DNA of 64,000 nucleotides, taken from the NCBI GenBank assembly GCA_963920665.1, contig OY987266.1, forward strand, positions 3,849,001-3,913,000, given 5' to 3'. The notes below the pieces were generated by a model, which was not told the DNA's origin, ran no database searches, and saw only the letters and a list, made by a program, of their open reading frames with translations. This document shows positions 1 to 12,155 of the stretch, piece by piece. The stretch's first letter is position 1. Every line of letters begins with the position of its first letter. Made by a program: the position numbers and the translations under genes. The DNA comes from Straminergon stramineum (Eukaryota > Streptophyta > Bryopsida > Hypnales > Calliergonaceae).

Positions 1-380
1 TAGAATTTAGACAAGCAAAATTGACACTACAATTGAGTGAGAAGATGGAATCGGTGTTGGTCTGGGAAGCTTTAGCACTTGCCTATGTAGGTTGTTTTTA
101 TAATGGAGCCTACTGGCATGATCTTTACTAGTTAGTTAATTTGTGAATTCTCGTATCTCATTTGCATCTTCTGTTTTTGGGTGTAAAGGATGCAGAACCC
201 GTCTGATTGATGTGTCACATTCGCCTCGTTGTCCCATCCTTGCGGGGTTGGAGACGAGGTGTACATTTAATTGTGACCATGTCCAGCATCTTTCTTTATA
301 TTTCACTCTTTGTTCCACGATAAGTCATTTCACTTGCCCAATATGTTTGTGGGGTCTGCATGTTTGTGTTGGGGGTTGGT
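1..380 (+). other. Stop codon and 3'UTR of a second 14-3-3 gene (body lies left of the window)
   Basis: The window opens on TAG. The next ~380 bases match, in reverse complement, the stop codon and 3' flank of the complete 14-3-3 gene at 15186-16561, with only scattered substitutions and one short indel near position 60. In that gene the same TAG ends the reading frame, so bases 1-3 are almost certainly the stop codon of a paralogue transcribed rightwards. The close match ends in a GGGGGTT run near 380. Weaker collinear similarity continues to about 840 (for example the GAGCAGACTTTC block at 743, matched near 14415). An open frame from 143 to 433 is only the shared UTR read through and should not be taken as a gene. 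Confidence 0.85.
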
Positions 381-1481
381 TTCTGCCTCTGTTGACAGTC
401 CTGGAAGTTCAGTTTTCGGCTGCAACTGACTGAATTGCTGCTATAGTGAATTACTCATGCAATATCGGATATTTATATGTCGTGCAGTTATGTTTCTGTG
501 GACCTGCTTTTACTCCTGAAAGGAAACAGTTCAACGAAAGGACAGAAAGTTGAAATGATTTTGGGACGTTGGAAATCCTTCAGTGGTGAGACAGTGAGCT
601 TAGATAATCCTCATTGACGTGTTGGTAGGACTTTCGCTTTTTCTCTAGAGGTGAAGCTGAATGCAGGCTCGTTCTTGGTCCTGTCGCATTGTTTTGTCGT
701 ATTTTGCTTCTGTTGCTCCGATTTCAGTCCGGACATAGCTGACATTGTTGAGCAGACTTTCCAGCGTATCCTTGCGTTGGCTAGTGTGCATTAGTGGGGT
801 TGGCACTTGCGAGAATTTTCTTGGTTATCATTATGAGCGTATTTTACTCTAGGGCACGTTGTCATTCTTGAGCGGATGGTTATATTTTTCTATTCCCCTG
901 CACGAGATTTGTTCTGTACAGTCAGTTAGGTGGTGGATGTTGGACAAGTATTCATGATTACTCCCACTACTTGCATGGTGATTTGAATATCCACAGGTTC
1001 CCGAATTCGCGTTTGTAGATTTTCTGTACGTTAGAAGGGAGACTCGTCTGGGAGCGTTATGGATTGAATCCGGAACCAGCCAGTGCGAAGGATAGAAATT
1101 GTAGGAAAATGAAGAATTGGTATTAAGCTTAGAGTGCTGAGTTCAGTCATGTTTAGAAATCCGCCATTGCGAAATGACAAGCTTGTTCAGTGCGTCCTTT
1201 GGAACTCCTGCAAACTGAACAAGCAGGGCCGGTGGTCTTCCTCTTTCCTCCTGACTGCGTTGTTAACTAAGCTAACTTCCAATCTGTGGCCCTCTCGCCC
1301 CATCCGTCCCGAGTCCCGAGAGCTGGTCGGCGGGTCAAAAGGTTCTGCAGTCGGCTCACTCAGGTGGGTGCCTGGGTGGTCCTGCCTTTGGGCCGGGTTG
1401 GCTTGTCGCCATGTGGAGAGCCTGTAATCCAGGCCGTGACTAACGGGCTGGGCTGAGACCTGAAGGACCGGGTTATATTAA
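381..1481. other. Intergenic; downstream flank of left 14-3-3 copy
   Basis: Positions 381 to about 840 are diverged but collinear with the flank of the right 14-3-3 gene (14325-14795, inverted). From about 1240 to 1450 there is a GC-richer patch without a recognisable reading frame or RNA. No gene is supported here. Confidence 0.5.
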
Positions 1482-1721
1482 CCCTTAAACATCGAAGCGG
1501 ACGTTTTGCGTCCTATGAATGACAAAGAATGACAAAGAATCTGTCTATGTAGGACAGAATTGCAACTATTCATCTTTCAAATTTTGTGCAGAAAGGGGAG
1601 ATCTTCTGCAATAGTACCTTGACCTCCAATGAGTATTTTTGATTTTTTTCAATGTAGATGATGTCACACAATTCCAAAAGGGTTGATTTTCACAATCACA
1701 AGGGTTGATTTCCTTGAAGGG
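1482..1721 (+). mobile_element. TTAA-flanked MITE, family T, copy 1 (240 bp)
   Basis: The element starts CCCTTAAACATCG and ends CCTTGAAGGG, and both sides carry TTAA (1478-1481, 1722-1725). It is similar throughout to 13979-14220, 50669-50890 and, inverted, 53428-53649. The shared core reads GACCTCCAATGRRT followed by a T-rich tract and TAGATGATGTCAC. TTAA duplication with CCC ends is the piggyBac pattern; no transposase is present. Confidence 0.75.
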
Positions 1722-1725
1722 TTAA

Positions 1726-4416
1726 TTTAAGATATTATGGAGGTTGGGTCAATCCCCCAATCGAGGTTGGTTGGTTTGGGACAATAACAACTAGAGCTTG
1801 GGAGAATCTGCCTTTTTATAATGTGCCCTCCTCTCTTTGGAACGGAGGTTTTGAAAACCCCACTCCAACTTTCAACTCTAACTTCTATCATGGTCCCCCT
1901 CACTCTTTTTTATGTTCAAAGATTCAAGGGGAGGAGGTCCTCTTTGTGATGAGCACCATGTTGTAGAACACATAAAAGTTTGAAATGCACATACTAAAAC
2001 ATTAGATAGTAGAAATAGGGTGCCTTATGAATGATTTGTGTCATAACTAGGAGCTCTACTACATCATATGTTGAAATTTCCTAGAAAAGGTGCTCTATCA
2101 TGTAAAGGCAATCATGCTGGATTGATTCGAGGTCAAGAAATTAACTATCATTTTGAAGAATATCAAACTAGGACTTTGCTACACCCTATGCAAATATTGA
2201 TGCCCATCTAAAGTTTTTAGGCCCTATTTCTAACTCTAGAGACCTTTGTGATGGGAATTTTGGATCAACATTGTATAAAAAAATTCAAAGTAAATTGTTT
2301 AAAAATCCTCACATATCAATATTTTTTAAGGTTCAAACATATATTGGAATTTTAGCAAAACACATCATTTTAAACTTTGAAAACTATAAATTTTTTTGTA
2401 ATGTCTTATGTGATGGAAGCCTTCATTTCGAGGTCTTGTTTCCAATTTTGGAGACTTTGGTAATGCTAATTTTTACATGGATATTGGAGCTTCAAAAGCA
2501 TGGTCAATAGTACTAGCTTTGGGAAACAACACAAAAACTCCCTTTGTCAATGCAATTTTGCATGGATGCCCTCATCATAGAGATGACCTAAATTAATGTC
2601 TTAGGCAAGATGCTAAACGCAATGTCCATAGCATACTCTATTGCAAAGAGCATAAACAACAAGCCATCCTATTGATGTATGATGTTAACGTACTAGTATA
2701 AAAGCCCATGATGTCTAAGCATCAAGTCCTCCAATTGAGCCTTGATGTCAAAAAACAATTGCTTCATAAGCAACATCAACAAAGTATAGATGGAGTAAAG
2801 CCCATAAACGTCAATGGGATCAGTGAAGGCAAGAATTCATTGGGCAACATCAACGTTCATGAATTGTAGGCAAACTAAAGAATGTGTAGCACATGGGAGA
2901 GTTTATTGATTATCAATGCACCTCATAGCCTTACCTATGTAGTTTGGTGTCATACAATACTTTGAATGCAACATCCAAGTATTGAGAACCAAGTCAACCC
3001 CCACTGCATCAAATCTTGTTTGTCTTTTTTATAGAGAAGTTGGTTGAATCTTTTGTTTTGACATTGAGGATGGTGTGTCAAGGGAAGTAGGGTGGTCACT
3101 TCTATGTTCACATTCAAAAGGATGACAATAGGACTTTGAGGAAGTGCTCTCACCATGAGGAAGATGCATGCATCTTGTGTGCTAGATTGCTCCTAATATC
3201 TATAAAAAGGGAGTCTCGGTCTAGCTGAGCTACTCAATTGTTGTCATGGATTGTGAGACAAGAATAAGAACCTTCATATATTCTACACAACTATTCTTTC
3301 TCAATATACATCACTACATGTCTTTGTAAGTGATGTTGTTTAGGATGACAAGGCCACTATATGAGCAAAGATGTGAGAAGGTGATACAAATGTTGTAAAT
3401 GTTGAGAAGGTGTCTATTAGGGGGCTCTCTAGGTCAAGATTAGGTGGTTGTATGTCTAGCATTGAGCCCCTTAATTTTGAATATCTTGTTTTGCTATATT
3501 CCTCGGTTTTATGCAAGTAATACTTGTGTTAGAAAAATTCAAGATGGGAAAAATGTTATTGCATATCAAGTAGTTGGATGTTAGAGAGGTTGGTTTGTAT
3601 GGCAACAAAAGCAAAGAAATTGACAAGGACATCCATGGGAGATACATGAAGCATAAAATTTCAATTTACACTAATTTAGTATAGAATGGATTTGGAAAAT
3701 AAATATCACATGCATTGATAGAATAATCATAGTCATATGCTTTTGTTGTAGATATATTTGCACAAATACTCTGCATAAAGGTTCCATCCAATTTTTTTTT
3801 TGATTAAGATTTTTATTTTTCTATGTATAAAACAACAAAACACTTCAATAACTTTAGATTTGTAGGATAGAATTGAAAATATTACAACTTAGATTCTTTT
3901 ATTGTATACTCTTCTAAATTGTGTAATATTCAATGACATAAGTATAACAATTTTCTTTTGAAAACTTTATAAGGATCTATCATTGTCTACTTTTTATTGT
4001 GAACAACATTAAATTGATCATATAATATAGTTTATTGAAAACTTTTCAAACATCTATTAATAAATTCTAAGATAGTGCTGAAATCTTCATGAGGATTTTT
4101 TTATTCTGTATTTTTTTAATGTAAAAAATATTCAATTACACATGATAAATTTTATGGTGGAGTTTGCTAAGAACTTTTCAAAAATCTATCATAAACTTCA
4201 AGTAGAGAATTGAGAAGTTTTGAAGAAATCTATCATTGTCTCCTTTCCTAATGTCATTAATGTTTGATGATGAATTTCAATCTTGTGGTGAAATCTTCAA
4301 TGTCCAAAATTGGATTGTTAAAGTTTCCATGGAATTATTTATTGTCTATTTTTCTAATTTCAAGAATATTGGATAACCTACATCAATCTTGCAAAAGGGT
4401 TTGTAAAGTGAAACAT
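1726..4416. other. AT-rich intergenic DNA with degenerate reading frame and possible LTR debris
   Basis: No intact gene. Around 2440-2700 one frame (+) reads as plausible protein (FGNANFYMDIGASKAW ... NAILHGCPHHRDDLN) but is broken by a stop near 2596; the family is not recognised. Around 3200-3540 a TATA-like ATCTATAAAAAGGGAG followed by a CT/AT-rich leader resembles a retrotransposon LTR, but no second LTR, primer-binding site or polymerase was found. Confidence 0.3.
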
Positions 4417-4420
4417 TTAA

Positions 4421-5359
4421 ACCCCTAAAGTCCGAAGGCCTTCTATTTGTCAAGTACCACTCAAAATTGCCATTTCTAATGCAAAGAGAAAAAAATAATT
4501 TTGAAATTACTTTTTTTGCATATCTAACAATAGGATCTTGCAATAGAATAGTATGCCAAAATGATTGGAAATTTTTTCAAACACTCGGACCACATAGATT
4601 GCAAGATAAATGCATTCAAACTTCAAAGTGAAGAAATCATGCTTTTTATGGCACCATAGCAAACTCGTTTATGAGACTTTGAATCTTCTTAATTTAGAAA
4701 ATGTACACTAAAGATTTTGAATTAAAAAAAATTACCATGAAGAATTGAATTGAAGGTATAAAAAAATGAAATTTGAAAACATCATGTGATTTTTATTCTT
4801 TAAAAAATTGTTAAATAGTAGAAGAAGGTATTTGATAGGGGGGGAAAACAAATCATTAATATCTCTAAGATGGAATTCAAACACACTTCTTCCAAAGTTC
4901 TTACATTCAAAGTTAACCTTGAGCAAGTCTTTTTTTTTTTTTTTTTAAATGTGAAAATTGAGCTCAAAAACAAATCTTGTATGTTATTTTTTCATAAAGA
5001 TATTTTGATTGCCCACAAAATAAGATGCTCCATAATTTTCAAATCACAAATTCTCCAAATGTAATGTATCAAAGCTTTCCACATAGACAAAAATGCAATC
5101 TATGAAAAATCAAATTTTTGAAAATTTAATTACAAGTTTTTGTGGATTTTTTGAATCCACCAAGTTCAATTATGGGCTTATTGTAGTATAACTTTTGCTC
5201 CTAGGCACCAATTGAAATAAAAAATATATTCCCCAAAATCTTATCAATTTTTTTAACTAATGAGAAAGTTTCAAAAAGTTTCACCAAAACTTGAGCTCAT
5301 AGGGACCTACCCAAAATCTGTTTGTCCCTCAAGGGAACAATGAGGCATCAATTTAGGAA
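4421..5359 (+). mobile_element. TTAA-type element, family F, copy 1 (~940 bp)
   Basis: Begins TTTAAACCCCTAAAGTCC and ends near TTTAGGAATTAAG. It shares an ordered set of segments with the other family F copies: an early ACTACCACTTC.ATTGCAAAG-type block, a 'TAGATTGCAAGATA' block, and a terminal 'GTCCCTTGAGGGGACAA' block. It is non-coding. The right end has degenerated relative to the intact copy at 23981-24900. Confidence 0.65.
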
Positions 5360-6160
5360 TTAAGATCTTCATTGGATTGAGAGTTCTTTTGATGAATCAA
5401 ACATTGTCTACATTGAAAATATGTCAACATGATTATATTATAAAATATCAATCATGTGGTAAAGTTTGTATACCTTATACCAATCTTGGGGTTTAGTTTT
5501 AATTGGAAAATAATGCTGTGTTGCTTTATGTTTCAAGATTTTATAAGGATTATTGTTTGAAACTTTAAAATTAAATTACATTAAGACTATTTAAGATCAA
5601 TATTAGATGAAGCATGTCATTGTACCAATTGAAAAGTATCATGCTTGAGCTATGTGTGCTATTGATTGCCTTACTTTAATTGGAGATAATTAGTTCATCT
5701 TTCTTTCTCAACCAATGGTATAATTTACTCTTGTTACTTCTTCTCTTAATTTTGATCATAATGGGTTTGTTTGCTATTGTGAACTATGATTGTTCATTTG
5801 GAATCTACTGTGGTTGAGGTTTTTTTATTGAATTTTTCAAGTTTGGTAGACAAGAAAAACATTTTTGGTGGGGGCTTTCATTGAATTTGAAGGTACCAAA
5901 CATTGAACCATTGCCCATGGTGAAGTGAAGCCATGGAAATCAAATAGGAAAAAAAATCACCTCAACAACACATCCAATACTCAAAAACGAAGTTGCTATA
6001 TACACCATCTTACACAATATATGATCTTAGCTTGCCAACACCATCTCCCAATTGTTTAAAAAAATGCATTGTAACAATAAAATGACTTGAATTGAAGCAC
6101 AATAATTGAGTTTAGCCACCTTAACATTTTCCAATGTGAGGATCCTTCAATTCCATGGTT
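5360..6160. other. AT-rich intergenic DNA, nothing recognised
   Basis: No reading frame with family similarity, no RNA gene and no repeat matched elsewhere in the window. Confidence 0.4.
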
Positions 6161-6570
6161 GCTAGCATGTGAGCCTAGGATCTTGAGCCCATGAGCTTAG
6201 GAGCCAAAGCTCCTATATTATTGGTAGCTATATTATAGGTACCTTCCATAGTTATAGAATGTTTATAATTATAGGTGTCTATGTTGTAGGTACTTATGTT
6301 ATAAGGACTTTCCATGGTTATAGGATATTTATATAATAAGTGCCTAATTATATTATGAGTGTCTATGTTTTAAGTATCTATGGTATAGGCACCTTCCATG
6401 GATAAAAATATATTTATATTATAAGTACCTATGTTACAAGCACTTTACATAGTTACAGGATACTCATATTATAAATATATATGTTATAAACACCTTCAAT
6501 AGTTGTAGAATATCTACTAACACCTAAATTCAAGGCTCATAGGCTCACATTTCTAGGCTTACATGCTAGC
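6161..6570. mobile_element. GCTAG-ended MITE with internal TATA-rich repeats, copy A (410 bp)
   Basis: Starts GCTAGCATGTGAGCCTAGG and ends with its imperfect inverse, CTAGGCTTACATGCTAGC. The interior is an irregular series of ~20-bp units of the type CTATATTATAGGTACCT interrupted by CCTTCCATAGTTATAGGAT. Shorter copies with the same ends and interior lie at 27048-27282, 35124-35355 and 41343-41569. It is non-coding, and its extra length comes from more internal units. Confidence 0.7.
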
Positions 6571-8015
6571 GTCATTGCCTTCAATTCTATCTATAGTTCC
6601 TTGATTGTATTCGGAAATTGAAATTATAAACACTAGAATGCCTTTTCTCTACTGACATTTATCTATTTAACTATTTAAGGAGAATCTGTCGAAATGATAA
6701 TTCACAATAGGAAATTTACAGAGATCAATGTAAATTTACCTGAAAATCCTATCCTCCTAAAATTACATTTCTTGAACATAACCTATACTTAACCTAAACC
6801 CTAACTAAAAGATTTGTTCTATGATCTCCTTAACATTCATTGAATTGAAAAGAAAAAAGCCCATAAGTCATCTTCACTTACAATCCAAAAGAACAATTAT
6901 ACAAATCCATTTTCTATTGAATAACTTAAAAATAAAAAAATCTCCCAAATCCTAATTGTTACATACAGATGCTTCAAAATACTCTCATCATCAAATTCAA
7001 ACCCATTTTGCAAAAAGAAGCAAAAGCTCAAAAAAGTCTATCAATCTCTATCATTCTCTTAATCTCTTTACTTTATCTCTTAGCACTTTCATCTCAAGGC
7101 TTCCAACATTCAATTTTAAACATACATCCTTGACGACAAATTTGTAGTTGCAAATTCTTCATGGCAACATCCAAACATACCAATCACAATATAAATCATC
7201 AATCTTGAGTTTCCTATCAATTGTTGAGATCATAGATACAAATTATTAAAATGGAGAAAAAAAATTGTTGTGTGACATTGAAATTCGGTAATTTTTGTCT
7301 TGGCTTCATTCCATTATTTTTGGTTGGGCTTCATTCCCCATTTTTGTTGGAGCTTCATTTTAGCAAGTGTCTATGGTCTTCATTTTATCATTTTTGTATG
7401 TCTTCATCCCATACTCCAATCATTGCTTGAATTTTAGTCGTTGATTCAAAGGCATCCCATGATTGCAAAGTGGACCCTCTATATGTCAATATAGAAATCT
7501 CAAAGGTCACTCCAAAAATTAAGTTAAAGTGCTAAATCAATTCTAACCTAAAGGTAGTCATTGGAATAACTTGCAAGATTTAACTAGATTTAGTTGATTC
7601 ATTTACATAATTGATCTTCCAATCTATCGTATGTGTTAAGTTTTCATTGTGGTGGAGTTTTCACTTCAACAAGGTTTTATTGTGGACATGGAAGTCCATT
7701 TGGGGGTTCTCATGATTTAATATTTTGAATACTGAATGGGATCTTTAATATAGGTGTTAATCATGATGCTTCCCATGACTCCATTTCATTTTGAAAAATC
7801 TCCAAAAAAAAATTCTTTTTAGTTGCAATCTAGTAGTGGAGAATCCAAAATATTGTTTGGAAAAAAATTAATTATATTTGATTTGGGAGATTGATTTCTA
7901 GATGGAAAGCTTTGAATCATTCTATTATGATTATTGAAATGAAGACATAAATTTTTGTTGTTGTCATCAATGAGTCACATATTAATTCAAATGTGATTTA
8001 AATTGTTAAGACTGA
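6571..8015. other. AT-rich intergenic DNA, nothing recognised
   Basis: Several short open frames occur but none carries a recognisable domain. No repeat from elsewhere in the window was matched. Confidence 0.4.
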
Positions 8016-8201
8016 CGCTAAAAGAAACTCAATCTTTGTTATTCTATCTGATGTTTTTTGTTCAATCTAACATCTATGTTCAAATTAACACAATATTAGC
8101 ATTATTTTAGTCATAGTTTTGGAAATCTATGTTATTTCCAACACAATTGTGTTAGATTGAACAAAAAACATCAATTGGAATAATGCAAATTTCTTTTAGT
8201 G
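8016..8201. mobile_element. CACTA-like MITE with TGA target duplication (186 bp)
   Basis: The ends are CGCTAAAAGAAA and TTTCTTTTAGTG, that is CACTAAAAGAAA with one change at the left. Both are flanked by TGA (8013-8015 and 8202-8204), the 3-bp duplication typical of CACTA elements. Subterminal arms include a perfect 23-base inverted repeat (about 8051-8073 and 8150-8172) built on GATGTTTTTTGTTCAATC. No coding capacity. Confidence 0.65.
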
Positions 8202-9008
8202 TGATGATTTTAAGGCTTCTCTTGAAGATAAGGTAAGCCATAAAGAAGTTGAACTATAAAAGACAATCCATAAAGGACAACCCTTAAAGGAATTCAAATT
8301 TAAAAGGCAAACCATACAAAGTTTCATTTTAGAATACTAGTATATACTTGAGAAATTGAGAATTATATATCTAAAGAGCAAGCAAAAAAACAAGATGACA
8401 ACATATAATTGAATGAGTTTCCAAAAGAAAGTAGAATGTGATGAATGAAGAGACAATCTATAAAACCTAGTGAACATACAAAAATTATCTAAAATAGTCA
8501 TCAATATGATGATCCAAAATTGCCTACCTCTACATCCAATCCCATTTTTGTCTCCATATTGTCATTAGGAGTCATAAACATACCATTGACCATGTGAATA
8601 TTTTATGGTGTGGCCAAATCAATGATATCTATCATTGATCTTCTCTATAGATCTTACTAAAGCCTTCATTCCTATATATGGTGAATGAATCACATGATCT
8701 CATTAAGACCTTAGTAACTCTAAGTGGAAACCACACAATAATCACTCCCCTCTTTCTAGTTCCTATTCCAATGCTTGGTTATCTATATATTGGAACAAAA
8801 ATTATTGTAACCAAACTATTGTATTTTCATTTTCTACTACTACACAATTAGGTTTTAGATTTGAGTTACCTCAAATGTGAATTATATTCGATGACAATGT
8901 CCTTGACTTTTCCTAGTTCATTCACAAAGGTTCAACAAAAGATTTACAATTTGCAATTCATTTTCTAAGATGACCATGACAATTGAAGATAGGCACTCAA
9001 TCCACTAA
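8202..9008. other. AT-rich intergenic DNA, nothing recognised
   Basis: No gene or repeat supported. Confidence 0.35.
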
Positions 9009-9154
9009 CCTATAAGGATGCAAAAAACTAAAAGTGTTTGATGAGTGACTTTCAATGAAACTATAGAATGAAGAATACACCTATTCATCCTCAAATCTGA
9101 TCAGTTTTCTAGGACTACCCTGGTGATGGGGCAGCTGGCTGCGTCCTTCTAGGG
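9009..9154 (+). mobile_element. TTAA-type MITE, family G, copy 1 (146 bp)
   Basis: Begins ACCTATAAGGATGC just after CTAA and ends GCGTCCTTCTAGGG followed by TTTA. It matches 54729-54869 through the core 'GACTTTCAATG..ACTATAGAATGAAGAATACACCTATT' and 'GACTACC.TGGTGATGGGG'. The flanking TTAA copies are each changed by one base. Confidence 0.6.
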
Positions 9155-10567
9155 TTTAGATGCAGAGATCTGAACTTCCTGCGAGGGTAAGAGCACTACG
9201 TGCTCCTCAGAGTTGACTAATGCTTTTCTAGTTGCAACTTACAGTTCTGGCTGATAGACATGAGTCCCACGAAGAAGACAGCCCTGCGAAACATGGCTGA
9301 GATAATGATCCCATATGATTCAAAAGGATGGTATGTACATGACGCTTGAAGAAGCGCGCTTTCTGCACCATATGATCCAAGTTCACAACAGGTCGACATT
9401 CAATTACTCCCAAACGATAGTGTAGCACTCTCGCATTTCATTGCCGCATTTTCCTCACTTCAGTTGCCGTCATGATACCTCGTCAACGATACACATTAGT
9501 CACATTCATCCAAGATTAATAAGAGCATCAACCATGCCGGGAGCCCAATCAGATCTCAGCATTTATTAATTCAAAATATTCCACTGAAAGGAGATCAGGG
9601 AGCCAAAATATCTCAGTGCTGAATGTTCAATTTCCTAAACATGGAACGAACTCCGTCCTTATATTCAAGTTTAAAATTCAGCACCTGGCCGCACGAAACA
9701 ATGCATAACATCCTCACTTCAGAATAATACGAGTATAAAAGAACACTCTTGCTTTCAGAAGAGAAGAGAAGAATCATTGATCGCTGTCAATGCCTGCAGC
9801 TAAGCATCCCAAGTGCTCGGAATAGGCCAAGTGCTCGGAAAGAACATGGCTCATTGTGAACCAGCAGTCACAAACTATTTCGAAACCGCGACAGTTCAAT
9901 CTGCAAAACCACCGCCGAGAATCATCAGAGCCTGCTAAATGGAGTTCAGAGAAAGTGGAATTCAGAACCTGCTAATACAGTCAAGACCGACTCTACACAT
10001 GCGAAGGCATATTCTACATCAAAATGCAAGTGACAAGGTCGATGGCTAGAAAGGTGATATAACCACAAACAAGGATAGAAGTCACTCTAGCCGTTCAAAA
10101 GAATTCAATTCAATTGCAGAATACTGGCTAATATGAGTGACTGTCAAAGAAGCTCGACAGGCTCGGGAATTTCAAGCACAGTGGCGTCGCACTGACTACG
10201 TCGCAGAGGATGTTCCTACCACATGCTTTTCACGCATGACTTTACACTACGGTAATGGATAGTTGTATTGAGAATTTCGAATAAAACCACCATATTTTCC
10301 CTCCAGCCCTCAAAAATTAGAATCCATGGACCCGTGCACGATTTCCAAGAAGCGACGGAGCGCGAGAGAGAAAATGTGGAGAAAAACACTCTGCGACCCT
10401 CTGTTGTTTGTAAATCAAAGAAACAAAAAACCCTAAAGACCGAGATTTAAAACTATGAAGCCCAATTTGGGCATCTTGGTCCTGAAGGAGATCCACTTCG
10501 ATGACCCTCCTCCATGACCTGATGAGAGGAGAAAAGGAAGACAATTACCTAAAAAGGTAAATGCAAA
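9155..10567. other. Intergenic; downstream flank of the small complex-I-type gene
   Basis: Base composition is more even than in the deserts. No recognisable frame or RNA gene was found. Part of it, close to 10568, is probably 3'UTR of the minus-strand gene. Confidence 0.4.
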
Positions 10568-10840
10568 TTAAGATGCTCGAGAAGAAGCAGAAGCCAGGTC
10601 CTCGTAGGGGTCCTTCCGGCCCGGCAACCGGCTGAGAGTGAGATCCTGCAAGAACTTGTGGTTGTTCTTGTCTGTGTTCCAGCTGCCGTAGGGTTTGACG
10701 GGGTTGGCCCAAGTGGCTTTGAGCTTGTCGCACTTCTCCTTGGTGGTCTGGACGTGCTGGCGAAACTTGGCGTCGCGTTCGTCCGGGTCTTCCATGGAGC
10801 GACGAATCCAGTGCTCCACGAACTCCATCAGAAATCCCAT
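10568..10840 (-). CDS. Small plant mitochondrial protein, complex-I-associated type (90 aa)
   Basis: A single uninterrupted exon encodes 90 residues. The start is placed at the ATG at 10840 because the family characteristically opens MGF-x-MEF; here it reads MGFLMEFVEHW. Further family landmarks are MEDPDERD (residues 16-23), a central basic Cys/Lys-rich helix, NPVKPYGSW (46-54) and GRKDPYEDL (74-82), followed by a short Ser/Ala-rich tail. From memory, the Arabidopsis relative is a protein like At4g00585 found in mitochondrial complex I preparations; that assignment was not checked by search. There is no cleavable presequence. In-frame ATGs exist upstream (to 10993), but the extension lacks family similarity and lies in a GC-rich 5' region with a telo-box-like CTAGGGTTT near 10914. 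Confidence 0.75.
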   Translation of the reverse strand: MGFLMEFVEHWIRRSMEDPDERDAKFRQHVQTTKEKCDKLKATWANPVKPYGSWNTDKNNHKFLQDLTLSRLPGRKDPYEDLASASSRAS

Positions 10841-11083
10841 GCCGAAATGCAAATGGAACTCCGGCGAAAACAAGCAACTCGGGGGTGATTTCCAAATCTC
10901 GCGTGCTCGCTCTAGGGTTTGGCTTGATGTTCTCTTCGGCGAAGTCGTCCACAGAGGCGGATGAAGACCTGCCTGAGTCTTCCGTCGATTCATCCGACGG
11001 AGTCCGTCATTGTATCGACGAATTCGTTCGTTGCTTCCTGATTCTAAATTATGAACTATGTCTGTGCCTCTATAAGTTGGGTA
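10841..11083. promoter_or_regulatory. 5' region of the small complex-I-type gene
   Basis: A GC-richer segment directly upstream (minus-strand sense) of the ATG at 10840. It carries CTAGGGTTT (about 10912-10920), a telo-box-like motif also found near the 5' ends of the 14-3-3 gene (16780s) and the Crooked-neck gene (59050s). No TATA box is assigned. Confidence 0.4.
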
Positions 11084-11346
11084 CCCCCAAAACCGCCACT
11101 AATTGCTACTGTGCTTAATTACTATTATTAGACTGTTCAAATTTTTTTATTTTTTTATTGGCAAGTGAAATGAGGTTCCAACACACCAAAGAGCGCAACA
11201 TTTGGATTTAGTATGCGAAAGTTAGAAAGGAATAAAGTTTGGTTTTAAAAGAGTTTCTTTCACTTAAGTACACAGTTGATTTTGGAGATGTACATAGAGT
11301 GAAGATGGCGGTTCAGAGTCAGTGGCACATTTGGAGATGCCCATTG
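11084..11346 (+). repeat. Dispersed ~260-bp repeat, family H, copy 1
   Basis: Matches 41577-41837 in the same orientation over its length. Shared landmarks are CACTAATTGCTA, GAAATGAGGTTCCAA, CACCAAAGA.CGC and TTGATTTTGGAGATGTACA. The copy starts in the 5' flank of the minus-strand gene. No terminal inverted repeat is evident, so the element class is unknown. Confidence 0.7.
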
Positions 11347-11559
11347 TAGTAAGTATACCAACAACCAATCAAATTATCACCAAGCATAGTTCACTTCAAT
11401 TGCAAATTCTTGTAACTAAGAAATAAGTGCATAGTGAAGGATTAGTACTTGGTGAATGGGATGTCTACTATAGGCCTCCAACCATATCTTGACAGTTAGT
11501 TGGCATAGATTAATCCCCAAAATGATGTCCCCTAAGATCATGTACCATACTAATCAAAA

Positions 11560-12151
11560 AGTTATGGACAATCTTATTTTGGGGGCAATCTAAACAACTT
11601 CTTGAAAAATAACTTTAAAATGCATTTTAAATGAAATTTTTACAATGAAATTTTTTTAAATAGGATTTAGATAATTTTCTAAAACAATCTCATCATTGGG
11701 ATTATTGTGTTTCAATTCCATCTTAAGCCTATGAACAATTTAGTTTTTTCCTTCAATTTTATACCATATTTGCTTCTATTTTCCAATTAAAGATAAAATC
11801 TAGTTTATTAGTTTTTGAAATTTTTTCCAAGACTTTCAACTCAATTCTTCAACAAAATTTTTTTTATTCAATATTACTAGTGTGAAAATTTTAAGCTAAA
11901 GAGATTCCGACTACAAAAAAAAATGGATTTGTTTACTTCAAATGCAAATATCATGCAATCAAAGCAATCTAGGTTTTTGAAATTTCTTTGACACGTACTT
12001 ATTCTAGTCTACTGTAAGTTCCTACAAGTCTATGTGACAAAACAAATGAAATGACAATTTTTTAATAGAATCCCATTTTTTTTGGCACTATACAAAAGAA
12101 ATGAAATTTTCTAATAGAATGTGATAGGAAAAAGCCATGAAACTTTAGGGG
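11560..12151 (-). mobile_element. TTAA-type element, family F, truncated copy 2 (minus)
   Basis: Corresponds to the inverted right part of family F (compare 24290-24900): 'TTCAATTCCATCTTA', 'TTTCAACTCAATTCTTCAA' and 'CTTCAAATGCAAATAT.ATGCAATC' recur in order. It ends AACTTTAGGGG at TTAA (12152-12155), where the next element begins immediately. The distal end is missing or too diverged to see. Confidence 0.6.
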
Positions 12152-12155
12152 TTAA

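Noticed and set aside
143..433. 96-codon frame repeated at 14739-15032 on the other strand
   Set aside because: The apparent conservation reflects the duplicated 14-3-3 3'UTR, not a protein; the frames end differently.
3180..3540. LTR retrotransposon
   Set aside because: A TATA-like box and leader-like sequence occur, but no paired LTR, primer-binding site, gag or pol could be found.
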